From NCBI GenBank assembly GCA_035461345.1, contig DATHVJ010000070.1, positions 1 through 23,533 of the forward strand: 23,533 nt of DNA, written 5' to 3'. The notes beneath the pieces are model-generated. The model was not told the origin of the DNA. It did no database searches and saw only the letters and a list, made by a program, of their open reading frames with translations. The stretch is from DASPWW01 sp035461345. Its GTDB lineage: Bacteria > Actinomycetota > Thermoleophilia > Solirubrobacterales > 70-9. A program made the translations under genes and the position numbers. Shown here one piece after another: positions 1 through 6,721 of this stretch (its first letter is position 1; each line of letters starts with the position of its first letter).

Positions 1-2
1 CG

Positions 3-734
3 CTCGAGCTCGCGACCACGGTCGCGAATGTCGTCCTGCGTGGCCCGGTGCCGCTCGCCAAGGCGCTGACCGCGGTCGACGTGATCTCGGGTGGGCGCGT
101 GGTGGCCGGCGTGGGGCCGGGGTCCTCGGATCGCGACTACGGCGCCGTCGGGGTCCCGTTCGAGGAGCGGTGGCCGCGCTTCGAGGAGGCGACCGCGATG
201 CTCCGGGCGCTGCTGCGCGACACGCCCCCGCCCGCCGAGCCGCGGTACTACCCGTGGCCGAGCGAGGCACCGGCGCCAGCTCCGGCGCGGGAGGGGGGGA
301 TCCCGGTGTGGATCGGGAGCTGGGGCTCGGCCGCGGGGCTGCGCCGCGTCGCCCGGCTGGCCGACGGATGGCTCGCGTCGGCCTACAACACGACCCCGGA
401 GGGGTTCGCCTCCGCCCGCGAGCGGCTGGCCGGGGAGCTCGACGCCCGCGGACGCGACTCCGGGCGGTTCCCGGCGGCGCTGTCGACGATGTGGACGTGG
501 GTGACCGAGGACCACGCCGAGGGGGAGCGGATGCTCGAGGGCGTGCTCGCTCCGCTGCTGCGGCGCGACCCGGATGAGCTGCGCCCCCTGCTGTGCATCG
601 GGCCCGCCGCGCATTGCGCCGAGGTGCTGGCGCGCTACGCGGAGGCCGGGTGCGGGCGCGTGTACCTGTGGCCGCTCGGGGATGAGCGCCGCCAGCTCGA
701 GCTCGCCGCCGCAGAGGTCGTGCCGCGCCTGTAA
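3..734 (+). CDS. LLM-class flavin-dependent oxidoreductase (luciferase-like), 5' partial
   Basis: The reading frame is open from the window edge, so the true start lies upstream; the GTG at 48 is internal because homology continues before it. The visible segment starts in the middle of the luciferase-like TIM barrel: the stretch 'PLAKALTAVDVISGGRVVAGVGPG' region (a valine/leucine strand followed by LSGGR-type and GVGxG motifs) is the family hallmark, and further on 'PVWIGSWGSAAGLRRVARLADGW' matches the conserved barrel strand and helix preceding the active-site wall. Enzymes of this family use FMN or F420 to oxidise or reduce small organic substrates; the substrate cannot be told from sequence. 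About 243 residues are visible, against roughly 280-350 in the family. The gene ends with TAA and is followed 49 nt later by a same-strand gene. Confidence 0.85.
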   Translation, partial: LELATTVANVVLRGPVPLAKALTAVDVISGGRVVAGVGPGSSDRDYGAVGVPFEERWPRFEEATAMLRALLRDTPPPAEPRYYPWPSEAPAPAPAREGGIPVWIGSWGSAAGLRRVARLADGWLASAYNTTPEGFASARERLAGELDARGRDSGRFPAALSTMWTWVTEDHAEGERMLEGVLAPLLRRDPDELRPLLCIGPAAHCAEVLARYAEAGCGRVYLWPLGDERRQLELAAAEVVPRL

Positions 735-783
735 GCGCCCGATGCGATGTGTGTCCGTGCCGGGCACCGGGTAGCCGCGGGAC

Positions 784-1416
784 ATGGAGCAGGCTTTGAT
801 CGACGGCCTTCGATTGACCGCCACGGGTCGCGCCGATGAGGCATACCTCGCCGAGCTCCGTCGCGGCGACGTGGAGCCGTTCACGGCCGAGTTGTTCGCG
901 CGCTCGGTGAGCGAGGGCGCGACGGTGGTCGACGCCGGCGCGTGCCTTGGCTTTCACACTCTGCTCGCGGCTCGTCGGGTCGGGCCCGACGGGATCGTGT
1001 TCGCGCTCGAGACCGATCCGGAGGGGTTCGAGGCCATGCGCCGTAACGTGCGCGACAACGGCCTCGAGGATCGCGTCGTGCCGCTCCCCTTCTCGGCCGC
1101 CGAGACGAAGCTCGACGACGCGCTTGGAGGGCGTCCGGTCGACCTGGTCAGGCTGGCGCTCGGCGGCGGGGCCGTAGCCGCGCTGCGGGGGATGCGCGCC
1201 GCGCTCGCCGCGAGCCCCAATCCGTATGTGATCGTGACCTGCGATCCGCAGGCGCTGACGGGCGCCGGGACCAGCGCGCGGACGTTGCTCAGGGAGCTCG
1301 AGGCTACGCGCCTGGAGCCAGCCGCGATCGACGATCGCGCGTGGCGCCTGCTGCCGCCGCGCGCGCTCGTGCCGCCGCCGCGCGACCCGATCAACCTCTA
1401 CTGCCGCCGCGTCTAG
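784..1416 (+). CDS. FkbM-like SAM-dependent methyltransferase, degenerate
   Basis: This 210-residue protein has a class I methyltransferase fold. Motif I is VVDAGACLGFHT (residues 48-59), which binds SAM, and the acidic residue ending strand 2 is E76 (FALETDP). The layout resembles FkbM-family O-methyltransferases, where the next landmark is normally a K-I-D-V-E-G-x-E motif. At that place (120-129) this protein reads DLVRLALGGG, so the acidic residues are missing. The C-terminal 'DPINLYC' tail resembles the usual 'NLLC/NVLC' end. The ATG at 784 is the first good start; no Shine-Dalgarno is visible. It lies between a flavin oxidoreductase and a GH15 gene with no obvious pathway link. Methyltransferase fold is fairly sure; activity is doubtful. 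Confidence 0.65.
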   Translation: MEQALIDGLRLTATGRADEAYLAELRRGDVEPFTAELFARSVSEGATVVDAGACLGFHTLLAARRVGPDGIVFALETDPEGFEAMRRNVRDNGLEDRVVPLPFSAAETKLDDALGGRPVDLVRLALGGGAVAALRGMRAALAASPNPYVIVTCDPQALTGAGTSARTLLRELEATRLEPAAIDDRAWRLLPPRALVPPPRDPINLYCRRV

Positions 1417-1474
1417 ACACATGTCCGCGCCGCGCGCGGTCGCCGCGGCGGCGCGTGGGGGATGATGCCCGACG

Positions 1475-3367
1475 ATGACCGGCCCGATCGAGTCGGAGTT
1501 CCCGCGCATCGGCGAGTACGCGTTCCTGTCCGACTCGCATACGGGCGCGCTGGTCGCACCCGACGGATCGGTGGAGTGGCTGTGCGTGCCGCGGTTCGAC
1601 TCCCCGAGCGTGTTCGCGGCGCTGCTCGACCGCGGCGCCGGCCGCTTCCGCCTCTGCCCGGCCGGAATGCGGGTCCCGATCGCGCGCCGCTACGAGCCCG
1701 GCACCAACGTGGTCGAGACCACGTGGACCACCGGCGACGGGTGGCTCGTGGTCCGCGACGCGCTTTGCATCGGGGAGTGGCGGGAGGAGGGCGGGCACGA
1801 GCACGCGCGACCCCCGAGCACGCACGACGCCGAGGGTGTGCTGTTGCGGACGGCGGAGTGCATCGAGGGCGAGGTGGAAGTGGAGATGGTCTGCGAGCTC
1901 GCCCACGCCTACGGCGAGCGACCGGCGCGGTGGGAGCTCGGCGGGGACGGCGTCGCGGTGACGCGGGACGAGGGGCCGGCGCTGCGGCTCGCCGCCGACA
2001 TGCCGCTCGCGGTGGACGGCCCCGCGGTTGCCGCCCGCCGCCGGCTGGGCAAGGGCGAGGGCTGCTTCTGCGCGATCGGTTGGAGCGAGGAGGACGATCT
2101 CCCGGTGACGATCGCCGAGGCGCGCTCGCGGCTCGCGACGACGCTCGCGTTCTGGCGCGACTGGCTCGCATCGGGGAAGTTCCCCGACCACCCGTGGAGG
2201 GTGTTCCTGCAGCGCTCGGCGCTGGCGCTGAAGGGGCTTACTTACGCCCCGACCGGTGCCGTGCTTGCCGCGGCGACGACGTCGCTGCCCGAGACCCCGG
2301 GCGGAGAGCGCAACTGGGACTACCGCTTCTCGTGGATCCGCGACTCGACGTTCGCGCTGTGGGGGCTCCACACCCTCGGCTTCGACGACGAGGCGACCGA
2401 CTTCCTCGGCTTCATCGCCGACATCTGCCGCGCGGAGGGCCCCGAGGTCCAGATCATGTACGGGATCGGCGGCGAGAAGCACCTCCCGGAGCGCGAGCTC
2501 GACCACCTCAGCGGCTACGACGGCGCCCGCCCGGTCCGGGTCGGCAACGCGGCCTACACCCAGCGCCAGAACGACGTCTACGGAGCGCTGCTCGACGGCG
2601 TCTACATCCACAGCAAGGGCCACGAGATCGGCGACGAGCTGTGGGAGATCGTCGCCGACCAGGTCGAGGGAGCGGTGCGGGCGTGGCCGCAGCCGGACCA
2701 GGGGATCTGGGAGGCGCGTGGAGGCCCCAAGCACTACGTGTCGTCGAAGCTGATGTGCTGGGTGGCAGTCGATCGCGGCGCGCGGCTCGCCACGGCGCGC
2801 GGCGAGCCCGATCGCGCCGCGCGCTGGGCCGGGGTCGCGAGCCGGATCCGCGCCGAGATCCTGGACCGGGGGGTCAGCGACCGAGCGGTCTTCCGCCAGC
2901 ACTACGACACCGACGCCCTCGACGCCTCGACGCTGCTCGTGCCGCTCGTCCGATTCCTGCCCCCGGACGACGAGCGCGTGCGCGCGACGGTCCTCGCGAT
3001 CGCGGACGAGCTCACGGAGGGAGACCTGGTGCTGCGCTACCGGGTCGAGCACACCGACGACGGCCTGTCGGGCGAGGAGGGCACGTTCACGATCTGCTCG
3101 TTCTGGCTCGTCTCCGCCCTGTCGGAGATCGGGGAGCCCGACCGCGCGCGCACCCTGTGCGAGCGATTGCTGTCGCTCGGCGGCGCCCTGCGTCTGTACG
3201 CGGAGGAGATCGACGCGCGCACGGGGCGCCACCTCGGCAACTTCCCGCAGGCGTTCACCCATCTGGCGCTGATCAACGCCGTCTCGCACGTGATCGCCGA
3301 CGAGCTGTCGCCGCGCCGGGAGCGCGCGCCGACAGCGGTCTTCAGCGAGATGAGGTCGCTGCGGTAG
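1475..3367 (+). CDS. Glycoside hydrolase family 15 protein (glucoamylase/trehalase type)
   Basis: The 630-residue protein has full family length. The N-terminal beta-sandwich domain opens with 'FLSDSHTGALVAPDGSVEWLCVPRFDSPSVFAALLD', typical of bacterial GH15. The (alpha/alpha)6 barrel follows, with 'NWDYRFSWIRDSTFAL' (about 279-294), the 'GIGGEKHLPERELDHLSGY' stretch carrying the usual general-acid region, and 'EEGTFTICSFWLV' near residue 530, which carries the second catalytic glutamate. The C-terminus 'GRHLGNFPQAFTHLALINA' is also standard. Actinobacterial members hydrolyse alpha-glucosidic bonds in maltooligosaccharides or in trehalose; sequence alone does not separate these. No signal peptide is present, so it is cytoplasmic. 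The start is ATG 1475, with a G-rich GGGGGA 13 nt upstream. Its TAG stop directly abuts the stop of a small ORF on the other strand. Confidence 0.93.
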   Translation: MTGPIESEFPRIGEYAFLSDSHTGALVAPDGSVEWLCVPRFDSPSVFAALLDRGAGRFRLCPAGMRVPIARRYEPGTNVVETTWTTGDGWLVVRDALCIGEWREEGGHEHARPPSTHDAEGVLLRTAECIEGEVEVEMVCELAHAYGERPARWELGGDGVAVTRDEGPALRLAADMPLAVDGPAVAARRRLGKGEGCFCAIGWSEEDDLPVTIAEARSRLATTLAFWRDWLASGKFPDHPWRVFLQRSALALKGLTYAPTGAVLAAATTSLPETPGGERNWDYRFSWIRDSTFALWGLHTLGFDDEATDFLGFIADICRAEGPEVQIMYGIGGEKHLPERELDHLSGYDGARPVRVGNAAYTQRQNDVYGALLDGVYIHSKGHEIGDELWEIVADQVEGAVRAWPQPDQGIWEARGGPKHYVSSKLMCWVAVDRGARLATARGEPDRAARWAGVASRIRAEILDRGVSDRAVFRQHYDTDALDASTLLVPLVRFLPPDDERVRATVLAIADELTEGDLVLRYRVEHTDDGLSGEEGTFTICSFWLVSALSEIGEPDRARTLCERLLSLGGALRLYAEEIDARTGRHLGNFPQAFTHLALINAVSHVIADELSPRRERAPTAVFSEMRSLR

Positions 3368-3472
3368 CTACGTGCGGGGACGGCTCTCGCCGGAGACGTG
3401 GAAGCTGACGTACCACAGCAGATGCCTGGCGACGTCGAGACCACGCGACGCGGGCAGCAGCAAGCGCTTCAT
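3368..3472 (-). CDS. Possible 34-residue small protein
   Basis: A short ATG-started minus-strand ORF begins MKRLLLPASRGLDVARHL and ends in SGESRPRT. Third codon positions are almost all G or C, as in real genes here. An AGGA lies 10 nt before the ATG, which is a weak ribosome site. The first two thirds could form an amphipathic, partly hydrophobic helix, and the tail is basic and polar. Its TAG stop abuts the TAG of the convergent GH15 gene (TAG|CTA), so it fills the gap exactly. I do not recognise a family. It could equally be a chance ORF; only conservation in relatives would decide. Confidence 0.3.
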   Translation of the reverse strand: MKRLLLPASRGLDVARHLLWYVSFHVSGESRPRT

Positions 3473-3586
3473 CGGCGCGTGATCCTACCCGTGGGGGAGG
3501 ACCGGAAACGGCGCCGAGGGCGCGAGAAACCCGGACGTTGCGGGCGCGAACGCCCCCGAGGCGGGCGGATCGGTCACCCTTCGGCG

Positions 3587-4087
3587 ATGAGGATCGCGCT
3601 CGTCACCGACGCGCCCGGGGACCCGCCGACGCCCGAGCTGGTGCGCGCGCTCGAGGCGCGCGCGGAAACGCACCCGATCGCGCTCGACGCAGCGGCGGGA
3701 ACGGGAACGGAGCTCGGCCGCACCGCCGCCGCGATCTCGCGGCTCGAGCCATTGCTCCGCGACGCCGAGCCGGCGGCGGTCGTGACCGTCGGGGACGGCA
3801 ACGCGGCTCTCGCCGCGGCGCTCGTCGCGGCGAAGCTCGGGCTGCCCGCCGCGCGCGCCGGCGCCGGGGTGCGCTCCGGCGACCGTCGCGACGCGGACGA
3901 GATCAACCGTGTCGTGGCCGACCACGTGTGCGACCTGCTCCTGTGCGCCGGCGAGCTCGAGCTCGGCAACCTCGCCCGGGAGGGCCTCGCCGACAAGGCG
4001 GAGCTGGTGGGGGGCGCGCAGGGCGCTGGCCCTGCGACGGCCGATGCGATCGTCGACTGGGCCGGCTCCTACACTTCCGGCCCGTGA
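3587..4087 (+). CDS. Truncated UDP-GlcNAc 2-epimerase-like protein (WecB N-domain)
   Basis: The 166-residue product matches the middle of the first Rossmann domain of WecB/MnaA epimerases: 'AVVTVGDGNAALAAALVAAKLG' corresponds to the V-H-G-D-T-T-x-A-A strand and helix, 'ARAGAGVRSG' to H-V-E-A-G-L-R-T, and 'DEINRVVADHVCDLLL' to P-E-E-x-N-R-xx-D. Full-length enzymes have about 370 residues and a second domain, which is absent. The glutamate of the EAGLR motif is glycine here, the first glutamate of the PEE motif is aspartate, and the loop between them is two residues shorter. Catalysis of UDP-GlcNAc/UDP-ManNAc interconversion is therefore unlikely. The start is ATG 3587 with no strong ribosome site. 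The next gene is a fragment of the enzyme that usually follows WecB. Confidence 0.6.
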   Translation: MRIALVTDAPGDPPTPELVRALEARAETHPIALDAAAGTGTELGRTAAAISRLEPLLRDAEPAAVVTVGDGNAALAAALVAAKLGLPAARAGAGVRSGDRRDADEINRVVADHVCDLLLCAGELELGNLAREGLADKAELVGGAQGAGPATADAIVDWAGSYTSGP

Positions 4088-4127
4088 GCGCGACGCTCTG
4101 CAAGGGCGTGGGTCGGCGGGGAAGCTG

Positions 4128-4361
4128 ATGGTGGGCCGAGCGCGAACATCCAGTGAGATGAGTGTCGGCATCATCGAGCTTCCCGAGCTCGGGATGGCGT
4201 CGGCCGACCTGGACCACGAGGTCGGCCGGGCCGACCTCGTGTGCGTGATCACGGCCCACCCCGAGGTGGACTCCGGCCGTGTCGTCGGCGCGGCGAAACT
4301 CGTGCTCGACTTGCGCGGCGTCACGCGCGGGATCGAGGCGTCGAACGTTGTTCGGCTCTAG
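4128..4361 (+). CDS. UDP-binding C-terminal fragment of a nucleotide-sugar dehydrogenase (WecC/UDP-glucose dehydrogenase type)
   Basis: The 77-residue product aligns by eye only with the last domain of UDP-sugar dehydrogenases: 'ELPELGMASADLDHEVGRADLVCVITAH' corresponds to the ELPELGLxSVxLDEAVxGADxVVIxTDH region, and the end 'AKLVLDLRGVTRGIEASNVVRL' to the conserved V-D-T-R-N-x-x-R-G...NVVRL tail. The NAD-binding and catalytic domains (over 300 residues, with the active-site cysteine) are missing. I chose ATG 4128 because GGGGA lies 5 nt before it; ATG 4158 is the alternative and is where the homology starts. It may be a remnant that still folds as a UDP-binding module, or simply a pseudogene kept open by chance. 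Confidence 0.6.
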   Translation: MVGRARTSSEMSVGIIELPELGMASADLDHEVGRADLVCVITAHPEVDSGRVVGAAKLVLDLRGVTRGIEASNVVRL

Positions 4362-4389
4362 GCGACGCCGCGGCATCCCGGCCGATCGG

Positions 4390-5055
4390 GTGACTGTGGG
4401 CCTGGCCGTGCTCGCCGTCGGTACGGCGGGCAGCGTGATCCTGGGTGAGGCGATCCGGCTCGCGCGACGACGCGTCGCCGGACGCCGGGAGCCGGAGGGC
4501 ACCCTCGACACCGCCGAGCTCGCGCTCGAGACCGCCGGCGGCGCCACCCGGGACACGGTGGCCGTCGCGATCGAGGGCTACGAGGCGGCCCCGCGGGGCG
4601 AGACTGCGTTGTTCAATCTGCTGACCGGGTTCGTGTTCTCGTTCGCGTTCGTGCGCCTCTCCACCCGTGCGGTGCGCAGCGGCTGGGGGTTTCCATTCGG
4701 CAACGTGCGCGTCGGCAACCGCCACATCCATCACTTCGTCCCGGGGATCCTGGTCGCGTTCGGCTCCGGTGCCGTGGCGCTCGTCACGACCAGCGAGCGG
4801 CTCGAGACCGCGCTCGCGGTGCCGTTCGGCGCCGGCATGGGGCTGACCTTCGACGAGGCGGCGCTGCTGCTCGACCTGCGCGACGTGTACTGGACCCGCG
4901 AGGGGCTGCTCAGCGTCCAGGTCAGTCTCGGGCTCGCGGCGCTACTCGGGGGGACGATCCTCGCCCTGCGGATCCTGCGCCGCGGCGAGCGCCTGGTCGA
5001 GGCGAGCGAGTCGGCACCGGTGGTCGAGCTCGATCAGTACCGAACCGCCGGCTAG
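4390..5055 (+). CDS. Conserved integral membrane protein with HIHH motif
   Basis: About 221 residues from the chosen GTG 4390; TTG 4348, overlapping the previous stop, is another possible start. Membrane segments by eye: residues 1-20 (VGLAVLAVGTAGSVILG), one around 'ALFNLLTGFVFSFAFV', two around 'HHFVPGILVAFGSGAVALV' and 'LAVPFGAGMGLTFDEAALLL', and a last one 'VQVSLGLAALLGGTILALRIL'. The pair of motifs VGNRHIHHFVPGI and LTFDEAALLLDLRDVYW recurs in uncharacterised actinobacterial membrane proteins, as far as I recall; histidines and acidic residues at membrane borders could bind a metal, but that is only an inference. A soluble stretch of about 50 residues separates the first and second membrane segments. 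The function is unknown. Confidence 0.65.
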   Translation: MTVGLAVLAVGTAGSVILGEAIRLARRRVAGRREPEGTLDTAELALETAGGATRDTVAVAIEGYEAAPRGETALFNLLTGFVFSFAFVRLSTRAVRSGWGFPFGNVRVGNRHIHHFVPGILVAFGSGAVALVTTSERLETALAVPFGAGMGLTFDEAALLLDLRDVYWTREGLLSVQVSLGLAALLGGTILALRILRRGERLVEASESAPVVELDQYRTAG

Positions 5056-5109
5056 GCAAACTCCCGCGACGTGCTCCGCTTCGCGTCCGCCGTCCTGGGG
5101 TCGCGCTGA

Positions 5110-5853
5110 CTATCGGGGCACGCGGTATCTGGCGAACAGCTCGCCGTCCGTCTCGAGCAGCCACGCCAGCTCGAGCTCGACCGGGCCGACGGCGCCGAAG
5201 CCGCCGGCGAGCAGGCCCAGGCTGTCGTTGAGAGCGAGCTTGGGCGCCACCGTCACGAACATCTCGTCGACGAGAGCTTCGCGGACGAGGTTCGCGTGCA
5301 GATGCGGCCCTCCCTCGCACAGCACCGCACGCACGCCGCGCTCGGCCGCCAGCGTCGCCAGCGCGCGCCGCAGGTCGATCGCCCCGGGGTGGCGCTCGAC
5401 CCGCACCGACGTCGCGGTGGTGGGGATCTCCGCCTCGCTCGAGGTGACGATCAGCACGCGGCCGTGGCCGCACGTGAACAGGGGCGCGTCCCACGGCAGG
5501 TCGAGGCTGCCGGTGACGACGACCGCGAGCGGGTCGGGCGCGAGCCTCTCGCCGCGCTCGCGGAGCCCCCGCAGCGCGGGGTCGGGGACCATGCGGCCGT
5601 AGCGCTCCATCCTCAGCGTCCCGGCGCCGATCATGACCGCGTCGACCTGCGTCCGCAGCCGGTGCAGCACCTCGCTGTCGGCGCGGTCGCCGATCGGGCC
5701 CGAGCGGCCGTCGATCTGCGCGCGGCCATCCACGGTGAGCGCGAAGTTGGTGACGAGGTACGGCCGGTCCGGGCGGGCGCGTTCGACGAGGCGCAGGTGC
5801 GAGTACTGCTCGGCGACCGTCGTCGGCCCCGGATTGGGCAGCAGCCGCCTCAA
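5110..5853 (-). CDS. RibD C-terminal-type pyrimidine reductase / dihydrofolate-reductase-fold protein
   Basis: A 247-residue stand-alone reductase domain. The N-terminal half has 'YLVTNFALTVDGRAQIDGRSGPIG' (substrate side) and 'VDAVMIGAGTLRMERYG', the classic RibD-C motif. The C-terminal half has 'VLCEGGPHLHANLVREALVDEMFVTVAPKL', the E-G-G-x-x-L...D-E motif that closes the NADPH site. In riboflavin synthesis this domain reduces 5-amino-6-ribosylamino-pyrimidinedione phosphate, but many actinobacterial stand-alone copies have unknown substrates. The start is TTG 5853, overlapping the stop of the upstream isomerase gene (TTGA), so translation is probably coupled. This is the last gene of a minus-strand cluster starting near 8369. 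Confidence 0.85.
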   Translation of the reverse strand: MRRLLPNPGPTTVAEQYSHLRLVERARPDRPYLVTNFALTVDGRAQIDGRSGPIGDRADSEVLHRLRTQVDAVMIGAGTLRMERYGRMVPDPALRGLRERGERLAPDPLAVVVTGSLDLPWDAPLFTCGHGRVLIVTSSEAEIPTTATSVRVERHPGAIDLRRALATLAAERGVRAVLCEGGPHLHANLVREALVDEMFVTVAPKLALNDSLGLLAGGFGAVGPVELELAWLLETDGELFARYRVPR

Positions 5854-6296
5854 CCCGGCCGCTCGATCTCGCTCAGATGCTCGACGTTGGCGCGGTCCTC
5901 GCCCTCATCGCTCGGCCGCCCCTCGAACCACGCGTCGAGGATCTCGGACAGCTCCGCCTCCGACGTAGCGCGGAGGCTGAGCGCGAGCACGTTGGCGTTG
6001 TTCCAGCGCCGCGCGCCGGAGGCGGTTGGACCGTCGGCGCACAGGGCCGCGCGCACGCCGGAGACCTTGTTCGCGGCGATCGAGGCGCCGGTGCCGGTCC
6101 AGCAGCACACGACTGCCTGCTCGGCGCGCCCCTCGGCGACGTCGCGCGCCGCCGCCTCGCTCGCCCACGCCCAGTCGTCCCGCTCGGAGTCAGCCAGGGC
6201 GCCGTGCGGGATCGGCTCGTGGCCGCGCCGCCGCAACTCCTCGACTACGGCGCCGGCGATGCCCACGCGTTCGTCCGCGGCAACCGAGATCCGCAT
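5850..6296 (-). CDS. RpiB/LacA/LacB-family sugar-phosphate isomerase-like protein
   Basis: 148 residues, the usual RpiB length. The core motif CCWTGTGASIAANKVSGVRAAL (from residue 64) matches C-G-T-G-I-G-x-S-I-A-A-N-K, with C65 at the position of the catalytic cysteine, and 'WNNANVLALSLR' matches H-N-x-x-N-V-L-A-L-G-x-R. Two residues differ from classical ribose-5-phosphate isomerase B: the ring-opening histidine before N-N is W98, and the N-terminal D-H pair is D8-E9. The substrate is therefore probably not plain ribose 5-phosphate. The ATG at 6296 has no Shine-Dalgarno but has a TAACCT element 7 nt upstream, suggesting a leaderless transcript as well as read-through from the genes above. 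Confidence 0.8.
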   Translation of the reverse strand: MRISVAADERVGIAGAVVEELRRRGHEPIPHGALADSERDDWAWASEAAARDVAEGRAEQAVVCCWTGTGASIAANKVSGVRAALCADGPTASGARRWNNANVLALSLRATSEAELSEILDAWFEGRPSDEGEDRANVEHLSEIERPG

Positions 6297-6303
6297 GCTC
6301 GAC

Positions 6304-6309
6304 AGGTTA
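6304..6309 (-). promoter_or_regulatory. Candidate leaderless -10 (TAACCT) for the RpiB-like gene
   Basis: TAACCT on the minus strand ends 7 nt before ATG 6296, and no ribosome site lies between. It overlaps the TAA stop codon of the upstream NTF2-like gene. No clear -35 is visible. This would put the transcription start on or next to the start codon. Confidence 0.35.
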
Positions 6310-6717
6310 GGCGCCGGGGTCGAGGCCGGCCGCCCCGAAGGCCTGCTCGCGCGACCCGAAGACCTCGAGCCGCAGCGCCTTGCCGTCCTTCAGCGTCCAC
6401 ACCTGGACCGCGGGCTGCTCGACCTCGATCCCGGACTCCCTGCCCCGAGCGGCGAGGCGGAACGGAACCACGACCTTGTCCCCGGCGTCGATGAACTCCC
6501 CGGTGGTGACGAACCGGATGTCCTCCATCGCGTCCTCGAACGACTCGAAGTACCTCCGCACCCCCTCGGCCCCACGGTAGGTGTCGGGCTCCATCGCCAC
6601 GTCGGGCGGGGTGATCGCCTCGAACTCGGGGTGCAGGAACGGCAGCAGCGCTCGCCAGCCCTCGCGCGCGAATGCGTCGAACCCGCGCTTGACCAGCTCG
6701 ACGTTCTCCTTCGACAC
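6307..6717 (-). CDS. NTF2/SnoaL-like domain protein
   Basis: A 136-residue cone-shaped alpha+beta domain. It opens M-S-K-E-N-V-E-L-V-K-R-G-F-D-A-F, continues with 'LLPFLHPEFEAITP' and 'YRGAEGVRRYFESFEDAMEDIRF', and ends 'VWTLKDGKALRLEVFGSREQAFGAAGLDPGA', the standard pattern of these small proteins. They may be isomerases, hydrolases or simple ligand binders; nothing here fixes the ligand. The start is GTG 6717, with GGAG 10 nt upstream, inside the end of the sulfotransferase gene. It follows that gene by 4 nt and belongs to the same probable operon. Confidence 0.85.
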   Translation of the reverse strand: MSKENVELVKRGFDAFAREGWRALLPFLHPEFEAITPPDVAMEPDTYRGAEGVRRYFESFEDAMEDIRFVTTGEFIDAGDKVVVPFRLAARGRESGIEVEQPAVQVWTLKDGKALRLEVFGSREQAFGAAGLDPGA

Positions 6718-6721
6718 GTGG

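Noticed and set aside
1391..3289. 632-residue minus-strand ORF opposite the GH15 gene
   Set aside because: It is a shadow caused by G/C-rich codons; its composition is Arg/Ala/Val-rich and low in complexity, while the plus strand encodes a complete known enzyme.
3542..3555. GGGCG-CGAA-CGCCC hairpin before the epimerase fragment
   Set aside because: A 5-bp stem with no T-run is expected often at this G/C content; no basis to call it a terminator or riboswitch.
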